From: Kerstersia similis | GTDB lineage: Bacteria > Pseudomonadota > Gammaproteobacteria > Burkholderiales > Burkholderiaceae_B | Assembly: GCF_965139615.1 (NCBI RefSeq) | Contig: NZ_CBCSIQ010000007.1 | Location: 1 to 64,000, forward strand | Reading direction: 5' to 3' | DNA: 64,000 nt | In this document: positions 57,850-64,000 of the stretch, piece after piece | Layout of the letters: every line of letters starts with the position of its first letter | Position numbering within the stretch: the first letter of the stretch is position 1 | The notes under the pieces: model-generated | The model's database searches: none | Seen by the model: only the letters and a program-made list of their open reading frames with translations | What the model was told of the DNA's origin: nothing | Program-made: the position numbers and the translations under genes

Positions 57850-58281
57850 TCTGTCTCTCCTGTTGTCAGGGTCGTGATCAAGACGAATTGATTCACTGAC
57901 CGGTCGGTTTTCCAGAAAACTTTAGCGCTAAACGATTGGCTCAATCATGCAGGATTCCCTCAGCTTGACAAAGACATGGCAATACAAGCTGCACCTTCTC
58001 TGCGAATCCAAAAATTGACAATTCCTGATATTGCCAGCGTGGCATCGGTAAAGTCTTTGCAACGCTGAAGAACGCATTGCCAAACAAATTCCCGGAAACG
58101 CTGCGGACAATCAAACCCTTTGCAGATAGGCCTTCTCTTTCACCGCCCTGCGGTCTATGCTTTGAATGAATCATTCGCTTCAATGCGGTGGCCATACAGG
58201 GCCGGGCGCGATCTATTCGCGCCATTCCAGGCACCGTTCATTTCCCGGCAGTCCACTATCCATTGCGTGGAGTACGTATTT
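57850..58281. promoter_or_regulatory. Divergent region with palindromes upstream of the GMC gene
   Basis: This 432-base region contains GACCGGTC (57898-57905, within TGACCGGTCGGTTT) and the perfect 12-bp palindrome TTTAGCGCTAAA (57921-57932), both within 85 bases of the GMC start. Such sites are typical of TetR- and LacI-type operators, but no such regulator gene lies next to them. The remainder shows no gene. Confidence 0.4.
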
Positions 58282-58524
58282 ATGAAAAGAAGCACATTCT
58301 TAGCCGTGGCACTGTTCTCGACCAGTCTGGCACTGGTCGGTTGCCAAAGCGTGAACAGCCCGCAGGCGCAGTCGGAATTCGACTGCATTGCCGGTACGGT
58401 AGGTGGCGCCGTGGTCGGCGGCCTGCTGGGCAGCATGGTCGGCGACGGCACGGGCAAGACCATTGCCACGGTCGCGGGTGCTGGCGCTGGCAGCTATGCC
58501 GGTAATCAATTGGGTTGCAAATAA
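58282..58524 (+). CDS. Glycine-zipper 2TM-type lipoprotein
   Basis: An 80-residue precursor with a lipoprotein signal ending in LALVGC (Cys21 lipidated). The mature part has alternating Gly residues (GTVGGAVVGGLLGSMVG and VAGAGAGSYAGNQLG), the glycine-zipper pattern of SlyB/OsmB-like outer-membrane lipoproteins. Two further Cys residues flank the zipper (FDCIAG and LGCK) and could form a disulfide. It precedes the EF-hand gene by 15 bases. Confidence 0.85.
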   Translation: MKRSTFLAVALFSTSLALVGCQSVNSPQAQSEFDCIAGTVGGAVVGGLLGSMVGDGTGKTIATVAGAGAGSYAGNQLGCK

Positions 58525-58539
58525 GCGAGGCGGCACAAA

Positions 58540-58905
58540 ATGAAAGCAAAGAAATTATTCCTGGCCCTGGCGCTGGCCCTGCCGTTTTCCGCCAATGTCG
58601 CGCTGGCACAAGCACCGGTTTTCCAATTGGACGAAAGCGTATTCAAACAGCTCGATACCAACCAGGATGGCAAGATCAGCGAAGCGGAATACCGTGTTTT
58701 CATGGAACACGCCTTTGACAAACTGAATACCCAAGGCAATGGCGTCCTGAGCCGCGAAGAGGCTGCGCCGGTCTTTACTGCCAGTGAATTCGACCTGGTG
58801 GATACAGACAAAAACGGCAGAATTTCACGCGAGGAGTTCATCACTGCGGTCATGAATGATTTCCATCGCCAGGATCGCAACGGCGACGGTTTCCTGACCC
58901 GCTGA
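58540..58905 (+). CDS. Exported EF-hand calcium-binding protein
   Basis: A 121-residue protein with a signal peptide (cleavage near ALAQA, residue 24). Four EF-hand loops can be seen: DTNQDGKISEAE (39-50), NTQGNGVLSREE (63-74, poor first ligand), DTDKNGRISREE (88-99) and DRNGDGFLTR at the C-terminus, which ends before the last ligand. It should bind Ca(II) in the periplasm. It is probably co-transcribed with the glycine-zipper lipoprotein. The partner is unknown. Confidence 0.87.
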   Translation: MKAKKLFLALALALPFSANVALAQAPVFQLDESVFKQLDTNQDGKISEAEYRVFMEHAFDKLNTQGNGVLSREEAAPVFTASEFDLVDTDKNGRISREEFITAVMNDFHRQDRNGDGFLTR

Positions 58906-59007
58906 CCTCCCCTGCTGCCGCGATTGCCCAGTTGTTCCAGCCAGCCTGGACAAACGGGCAATTTTCCGGCTCGTGGCCTTGGATCATCCCTTCCCGGAGC
59001 AGTCGCT

Positions 59008-59967
59008 ATGTCCACTTCCCCTTCCATCCAGCGCGCAGTTGATGACGCCTTCCAAGCGTTCGGACAACTGCCTGGCGGCGCCAATGCCGATTACATCCCT
59101 TTTCTGGCGCAAGTGCCTGACAAACTCTCCGCGCTGGCGGTTGTCGGCATAGACGGCAGCCAATATTGCGCTGGCGATGTGCATTACCGTTTTGCCATTG
59201 AATCCATTTCCAAGGTCTGCACCCTGGCATTGGCTCTGGAAGACTGGGGGCACGATACGGTGCAGGAAAAGATAGGCGCGGATGCGACCGGCCTGCCTTT
59301 CAACTCCATCATGGCGCTGGAACTTCACGCAGGAAAACCGCTTTCCCCCCTGGTCAACGCAGGCGCCATCGCCACGGCCAGCCTGGTGAAAGCCGGCTCG
59401 GTGGAAGAACGCTGGCAGCGCATTCTTGCCATCCAGCAACAGCTGGGTTCGGGTGAGATTGCCTTGTCCGCCGAGTTGAATGAATCGGAACAGAGCACCA
59501 ACGCCCATAATCGCGCTATCGCCTGGCTGCTGCACTCTGCCGGCTATATGTATTGCGACCCCATGGAGGCTTGCGATGTCTATACCCGCCAGTGTTCGAC
59601 CTTGCTCGACTGTCTGGAACTGGCCACCATCGGCGCGACGCTGGCCAGCGGCGGCATTCATCCCTTCAGCGGCAAACGGATCCTGCAAGCAGAAAACACC
59701 CCGCGCATTCTGGCCGACATGACCATGGAAGGGCTGTACGACAGCTCGGGCGATTGGGCCTATACCGTCGGCCTGCCCGGTAAAAGTGGCGTTGGCGGCG
59801 GTCTTTTGGCCGTGGTTCCCGGCGTGCTGGCCATTGCGGCATTTTCTCCGCCCTTGGACGAATTCGGGAACAGCGTGCGTGGACAAAAGATGATAGCCGC
59901 GGTTGCCGACACCCTGGGCTACAACATCTACCGTTCGCCCGCCACGGCGCTGCCTCCGTCACGCTGA
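59008..59967 (+). CDS. glsA: Glutaminase
   Basis: A 319-residue serine-dependent glutaminase of the beta-lactamase-like fold. The catalytic Ser66-x-x-Lys69 is in FAIESISKVCTL, and further elements are NPLVNAGAI-like PLVNAGAIATASLV near 112, a Glu/Asn-rich LNESEQSTNAHNRAIAW near 160 and GLPGKSGVGGGLLAVVPG near 257. The start at 59008 has GGAG upstream. It hydrolyses L-glutamine to glutamate and ammonia in the cytosol and may serve acid resistance or nitrogen supply. Confidence 0.94.
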   Translation: MSTSPSIQRAVDDAFQAFGQLPGGANADYIPFLAQVPDKLSALAVVGIDGSQYCAGDVHYRFAIESISKVCTLALALEDWGHDTVQEKIGADATGLPFNSIMALELHAGKPLSPLVNAGAIATASLVKAGSVEERWQRILAIQQQLGSGEIALSAELNESEQSTNAHNRAIAWLLHSAGYMYCDPMEACDVYTRQCSTLLDCLELATIGATLASGGIHPFSGKRILQAENTPRILADMTMEGLYDSSGDWAYTVGLPGKSGVGGGLLAVVPGVLAIAAFSPPLDEFGNSVRGQKMIAAVADTLGYNIYRSPATALPPSR

Positions 59968-60098
59968 GACAGGCTGCCGCGTTCCGGCCGCCCGTCAGGC
60001 CGGAACGCCAGGCTCGCTTCCCTTTCACCAGGCATCCTGCGCGGACGCTCGCACACCTCGGAACCGCGATGGCGCGCCGGGAAGCAAGACACCGGCTG

Positions 60099-60443
60099 TC
60101 AGTCGGTGCTATCCAGGCAGCGAATGAAGTAGTCCTTCAGTTTCCTATCGGTGGGGACATCCAGGCGAAAGCCCAGCTCCAGGGCTTCCCACTCCTTGGA
60201 ACCTACCGTGGTCAGTCCGCTATCCACGAACTCGTTGAGTTTCAGCCCGCTCGCCCGGCTTTCCAGCCCAACCAGCACCGCCCTGGCCCGGTCAAAACAC
60301 AGCTCTGCCCGCTGCCGCATATCAACCTCGACCTGGGGCTCGGCAGCTGTGGCCGTTGCCGTCTCGCTGGCTGACAAGATTGGCGCAAACGCCCATAGCC
60401 CACACAGCACAAGTGCGCTGGCCGGCACTCTGAAAACAGACAT
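60099..60443 (-). CDS. Hypothetical exported protein
   Basis: A 114-residue protein with a signal peptide (MSVFRVPASALVLCGLWAFA, cleavage near LSASE). GGGAG lies 6 to 10 bases upstream of the start. The mature part has two Cys residues (AELCFDRA and IRCLDS), which could form a disulfide, and is charged and helical. I recognise no family. Confidence 0.65.
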   Translation of the reverse strand: MSVFRVPASALVLCGLWAFAPILSASETATATAAEPQVEVDMRQRAELCFDRARAVLVGLESRASGLKLNEFVDSGLTTVGSKEWEALELGFRLDVPTDRKLKDYFIRCLDSTD

Positions 60444-60799
60444 GGGTAGCTCCCTTTTATTTAGTTGCTGTGCATATTAGTTCAAGTCCGGCGCTCAGCC
60501 ATCCGCTTACCCGCGCTTCAGCGCGTTTGGCCGCTCAAACGGCAACTGTTTCCTGACAACGGCAAGCCGCCCTGGCAACAGCTGCATCGAGCCTCTCAAA
60601 CGTCCTCTTCAGTGCAGCCTGTAGCTGCCCAAACAGAGCGGGCACACCATGCGCCCCCCCCTCTCTTGCAGGCATGAAAATGGCCGCTGGTGCGATAGAC
60701 ACCAACGGCCATGATTGCCGCTCCCGGCTGGCAACCAGAGCGGTATCGCCCTGGCTGCATACACTGAAGCCGCTTGCCTGACTCAAACCACCCGGGCAG
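60444..60799. other. Gene-free region with a terminator
   Basis: These 356 bases contain no convincing gene on either strand. The inverted repeat at 60680-60711 is listed separately. The left part holds the promoter and ribosome site of the hypothetical exported protein. Confidence 0.4.
60680..60711 (-). terminator. Terminator downstream of the RidA-like gene
   Basis: ATGGCCG-TTGGTG and CACCAGCGGCCAT (minus strand) form an almost perfect stem with a 7-base loop, followed by TTTTC. It lies about 90 bases after the RidA-like stop. Confidence 0.75.
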
Positions 60800-61306
60800 T
60801 TACGGGCGCACTGCCGTCACTTCGATTTCAACTCGCCAGGCTGGATGGGCCAGCGCTGCCACCTGGAACGCCGAACGCGCGGGCAATACCGGCTGTTTTG
60901 CCGCATCACCATAGAACTGCGTGTAGCCTTCCATGAAACCGGAAAAATCCATCTTGCCATCGTTTTCCGGGCCACCCACCAGGAACACTTGCATCTTCAC
61001 AACGTCCTCCAGGCCCAAGCCCAGGCTTTCCAGGTGTTTTTTCGTCTGATTCAGCACGCTGATGGTCTGTTCCTTGGTATTGCCGTAGGCTGCCAGAGAG
61101 TCCTTGGGCTGATCCGGATGGCTCACTTCCGGCACCTTGCCGCTCAGATACACCACGGTTTTTCCTGCCGGCACTTCCACCGCCGAGGAAATCGGGAAAC
61201 TGCCAGCCCCGTGGCGCACAAGCTCTCCGGCAGCCAGCGCCGTCCCGGATGCCGTGAGCCCGGCCAAGACGGCCGCGGCCATCGTTTTTTGCATCATTCC
61301 TGCCAT
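60800..61306 (-). CDS. Exported RidA (YjgF/YER057c/UK114) family protein
   Basis: A 168-residue protein: an N-terminal signal peptide (MAGMMQKTMAAAVLAGLTAS, cleavage near ALAAG) is followed by a complete RidA domain. The Arg that binds the substrate carboxylate is in LPARSAFQVAALA, and the catalytic-site Glu is in VEIEVTAV. RidA proteins hydrolyse reactive imines and enamines to keto acids and ammonia and are normally cytosolic. The start at 61306 has AGGA 8 bases upstream. It follows the Tat-exported flavoprotein gene by 41 bases and is probably its partner. Confidence 0.9.
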   Translation of the reverse strand: MAGMMQKTMAAAVLAGLTASGTALAAGELVRHGAGSFPISSAVEVPAGKTVVYLSGKVPEVSHPDQPKDSLAAYGNTKEQTISVLNQTKKHLESLGLGLEDVVKMQVFLVGGPENDGKMDFSGFMEGYTQFYGDAAKQPVLPARSAFQVAALAHPAWRVEIEVTAVRP

Positions 61307-61347
61307 GAAACTATCCTTTTTCGCGTCTTGCATATGCTTGCCCGAAC

Positions 61348-62763
61348 TTACAGCAAGCGGCTGAGATGGAAGGGTTTGGGGTCGATCTTCGGCGTTTCGC
61401 CAGTGATCATATCGGCCATCAGCTGGCCGGCGGCCGGGCCTTGGGTCAGACCGAAGTCGAAGCCCGAAGACACGAACAGCCCTGGCACGCTTTCGACATC
61501 GGAAATGACGGGAATCAGGTCGTTGGCCACATTCACCACTCCGCCCCAACGCTCGATGACCTTGGCATTTTCAAAGACTGGGAATTCGCCACGCAACCAC
61601 GACAGCGAGGTATCCAGCAATTCGTTATTGGGCGTAGGCGCTGTGACGCGTGCCAGTTCGAACGGGCTGACTTCATCCATTTTCCACGAACGCGGTGTCT
61701 GGAAGGAGCGCACCAGATCACGGTTGAGCGCCAAATCCATGTGCAGGCCACCCAGGTGTTTGGGCAGATGCGGCAGGAAGTCGGCCGCCAGCGCAAAGCT
61801 GTCACGGATGATGGGAGCGGTCAGATAGCGGGGGCCATTCGAATAGCTGCCGTCCACTTCCTTACGCCACACCACGATACCTGCATGGCCGCATGCCGGC
61901 GGCGCGCCGGCAACATCGCTGATACGCTGCTGCGACAGGTAAACAGGCAGCAATGGCAGGTTGATGCCTGCATTGCCGCAGAACAAGCGTGACCAATATC
62001 CCCCCGCCACAACGACGGTCTTGGCACGAATCGGGCCTTTTTCAGTGATGACGCCGGAGACTGCGCCACCTTCGGTTTCAAAGCCACGTACCGCGCAATT
62101 GGTGACGATTTTCACGCCTTGGGTCTGGACATAGCGCGCCAGCATCGACGCGCCGAGGGCCGGCTCGATACTGCCGTCGTCTTCTTGCAAGAATGCGGTT
62201 TTCCACGGTGTTTTCGCGCCGGGCAAACGCTCTTCCAGTTCAACCCCCTCGATAAACCGGGCACGGATGGGCGCATGCTCCGGCGCCTGCTGGCGTGCCT
62301 CGGCAAGCCAGGCTTCGACCTTGGCCACATCTTCATCATTGGCGCATGCCTGCACACGTCCATACGAGCGATAGCTGGTGTCGGCGCCGATTTTCTCGTT
62401 CATGCCGCGCCAGAGGTACTTGCTGTGCTGGATCAGCTCGGTAATGCCGTCCAGGCCGTAGCTCGTGACCTGCCCGTAGGCACGGCTGGACTGTTCGCCT
62501 GCGATCACGCCCTTCTCGCAAATGACAACCGACAGGCCGCGCTCGGCCAGGTACAGCGCCGTCGCAACACCGATCATGCCGGCCCCGACAATCACCACAT
62601 CCGCACTGGCCGGCAAGGTATCGTCGCCCGCGACCGGCAAGGCACGCGAGGTCGTTGCTTCCAGCACGCTATCGCGCAGCAGCATGGGCGTTACCGCCGC
62701 ACCGCCAGCAACCACCACACCGGCACCGGCTCCAATCAGAAGTTTCCGCCTGGTAATCTTCAT
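61348..62763 (-). CDS. Tat-exported FAD-dependent amino acid oxidase-like protein
   Basis: A 471-residue DAO-family flavoprotein with a twin-arginine signal (TRRKLLIGAGAGVVVAGG, residues 4-21). The FAD motif is VVIVGAGMIGVATALYLAERG near 56-76, GEQSSRAYGQV near 90 is the usual flavin-near segment, and the C-terminal site is SSGFDFGLTQGPAAGQL near 440. It would oxidise an amine or amino acid in the periplasm, making an imine product. The RidA-like gene immediately downstream supports that reaction. It is divergent from the LysR gene at 63391. Confidence 0.9.
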   Translation of the reverse strand: MKITRRKLLIGAGAGVVVAGGAAVTPMLLRDSVLEATTSRALPVAGDDTLPASADVVIVGAGMIGVATALYLAERGLSVVICEKGVIAGEQSSRAYGQVTSYGLDGITELIQHSKYLWRGMNEKIGADTSYRSYGRVQACANDEDVAKVEAWLAEARQQAPEHAPIRARFIEGVELEERLPGAKTPWKTAFLQEDDGSIEPALGASMLARYVQTQGVKIVTNCAVRGFETEGGAVSGVITEKGPIRAKTVVVAGGYWSRLFCGNAGINLPLLPVYLSQQRISDVAGAPPACGHAGIVVWRKEVDGSYSNGPRYLTAPIIRDSFALAADFLPHLPKHLGGLHMDLALNRDLVRSFQTPRSWKMDEVSPFELARVTAPTPNNELLDTSLSWLRGEFPVFENAKVIERWGGVVNVANDLIPVISDVESVPGLFVSSGFDFGLTQGPAAGQLMADMITGETPKIDPKPFHLSRLL

Positions 62764-63390
62764 AATAGTTACTTCTATTCTCGTTAAATGTGCGAATGCA
62801 CCGGACCCTGAGCATCCGGTACGTGTGCGATCGTTATCGTTGGCTAACGCTGGTACTACCGGCGCGCAGGTCCGGCAATGCCATGGGCAAAACTGCCCCT
62901 ACAGGGCCAGGCAGCGAAAAAGCCAAAGGTATTTAAGGCATCCATGACCACTCTCATGAGCAAGGCTGATGACGGACACAGGACAGACGAGATGAAATGC
63001 CATCAGACGGCCTCTATCGAGGATAGCCGGCCAGCATACGGAAAGCCGCCGGACGATTGGCATTTCAGCCAGTGTGCGTCATACGCAAGCGATGCCATGC
63101 AATCACGGGCATCAAAATGAACCGCCCCCAATCGGGCGAGTGCTCATGCAAAAGTTCCAAAGTCATACTGATGGCGCGCATTGTGGGGCATTCTTGAAAC
63201 GCTCACAACCGTGTCACATAAAAAACATATTTGCATAATATGTAAAAATAAAAAGGGCTCATCGCATCCTTTACCGGATGAAGACGGTGAAGGAGTCCTC
63301 CCATCCTCGCAAAATTTCCTCGGCCGATCGGTTCAGAATTTTCGTAAATCATTAATAAATCAACCTCTCCTGGCTACAAGCTGAGAAATC
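62764..63390. promoter_or_regulatory. Long divergent region between DAO-like gene and LysR gene
   Basis: These 627 bases lie between divergent genes. Open frames inside lack protein-like features and ribosome sites. The part near 63220-63260 is AT-rich (AACATATTTGCATAATATG, an imperfect palindrome) and may contain the LysR binding site and promoters. Confidence 0.4.
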
Positions 63391-64000
63391 ATGAGCAGAA
63401 ACCTTGAATCCGGTGTGATTCATGCAATGAGAGCATTCTTACGCGTAGTGGATAGCGGCAGTTTTACTGCTGCCGGTGAGCAAATGGAGCTGACCACCGC
63501 CCAGGTCTCCCGCCTGGTGGCGGATCTGGAGCGACGGCTGGGCGCCAAACTGCTGCAACGCACGACTCGCAGCCGTGTGCTGACCGATATCGGCCGCGAT
63601 TACGCGGCACGCTGCCGCGAGATCCTGACGCTGGTAGAAGAAGCCGAAGCCAGCGCCGCCGGCGCCACCGCCAAGCCCCAGGGCCGGCTGCGCCTGCAAT
63701 GCATGGCCAGCTTTGGCCAACATTATGTCGCGCCGCTGCTGGCGGACTTCTGCGCGCACTACCCAGGCTTGAACGTCAACTACAGCACATCGCAATATTT
63801 TCCCGACCTGCTGGCCGATGGCGTGGACGTCAGCCTGTATCTGGCGGAATCCTTGACAGATTCCGGCCTGACTGCCCGGCGCCTGGGCACCACCTTCTCC
63901 CTCCTCTGCGCCTCTCCGGATTATGTCCGGCAACGCGGGCTGCCTGTCTTTCCTGCCGACCTGGACGGCCATGATTGCCTGCGCGTGGTCAACCCTTCCG
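63391..64000 (+). CDS. LysR family transcriptional regulator (partial, runs off the window)
   Basis: The first 203 residues of a LysR-type regulator of the CrgA-like group. The helix-turn-helix is FLRVVDSGSFTAAGEQMELT and then TAQVSRLVADLERRLG, and the effector domain starts near residue 93 (GRLRLQCMASFG). The frame is still open at the last base. A second ATG at 63427 (MRAFLRVVDSG) is a possible start. It is divergent from the amino-acid-oxidase/RidA operon and is its likely regulator. Confidence 0.9.
   Translation, partial: MSRNLESGVIHAMRAFLRVVDSGSFTAAGEQMELTTAQVSRLVADLERRLGAKLLQRTTRSRVLTDIGRDYAARCREILTLVEEAEASAAGATAKPQGRLRLQCMASFGQHYVAPLLADFCAHYPGLNVNYSTSQYFPDLLADGVDVSLYLAESLTDSGLTARRLGTTFSLLCASPDYVRQRGLPVFPADLDGHDCLRVVNPS

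Noticed and set aside
62878..63120. An 80-codon open frame in the divergent region
   Set aside because: No ribosome site, no hydrophobic or domain pattern, and unusual residue content; more likely promoter DNA.
1..64000. CRISPR array
   Set aside because: No regularly spaced direct repeats with unique spacers and no cas genes were found anywhere in the window.

Overview
The window is a GC-rich (about 60%) proteobacterial chromosome segment. It most resembles a betaproteobacterium of the order Burkholderiales, probably family Alcaligenaceae (Bordetella/Achromobacter/Kerstersia-like). This placement is an inference from gene families and from the tpiA-secG-tRNA-Leu(GAG) arrangement; no database search was possible. 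Coding density is high, and there is no CRISPR array, prophage or intact transposon. The window ends inside a LysR-type regulator gene.

0-6.5 kb: a small oxidoreductase-like Cys protein, a calcineurin-type phosphodiesterase, a four-gene manganese/iron ABC importer (sitABCD) and its divergent regulator MntR with a recognisable MntR box between them. The manganese exporter gene mntP, behind a yybP-ykoY manganese riboswitch, lies at 29.2-29.9 kb, so uptake and efflux arms of Mn homeostasis share the window. 6.6-14 kb: a YhaN/YhaO-type SbcCD-like pair, then stress and redox genes (glyoxalase I, FMN reductase, YaaA, a SirB2-like protein, a SelT/SelW/SelH-like protein).

14.1-24.7 kb: a LysR gene followed by a tightly packed, translationally coupled operon (flavin monooxygenase, two DppBC-like permeases, two ATPases, peptide/nickel-type binding protein, acyl-CoA thioesterase/BAAT-like hydrolase, CMD-AhpD fusion). 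It looks like an import-and-modify pathway for an unidentified organic compound. 24.8-37 kb: cytochrome b561, AraC regulator, a 53-codon membrane protein, LTA-synthase-like sulfatase, mntP, a HAD phosphatase, an Old Yellow Enzyme, a broken lipase gene coupled to a DUF4105 gene, and an exported choloylglycine-hydrolase-family enzyme. 37-43 kb: tRNA-Leu(GAG), secG, tpiA, quinone oxidoreductase, rhomboid protease, lactate permease.

43-51.4 kb: amino-acid catabolism: ornithine cyclodeaminase with a divergent Lrp regulator, then an RpiR-regulated polar amino-acid ABC transporter with a DadA-like oxidase and a second ornithine-cyclodeaminase-family enzyme, suggesting import, oxidation and cyclic-imine reduction of an amino acid. 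At 51.6-51.9 kb lies the most striking feature: a tRNA-Leu(UAA) gene split in its anticodon by a 234-nt group I intron whose core resembles the Azoarcus ribozyme. It is followed by an insertion-sequence-like inverted repeat and a less GC-rich stretch (cold-shock protein, hemolysin III). 53.6-64 kb: APC permease with a terminator-like leader, DUF2975/XRE pair, Tat-exported GMC oxidoreductase, glycine-zipper lipoprotein, EF-hand protein, glutaminase, and a Tat-exported amino-acid-oxidase-like flavoprotein paired with an exported RidA-family protein.
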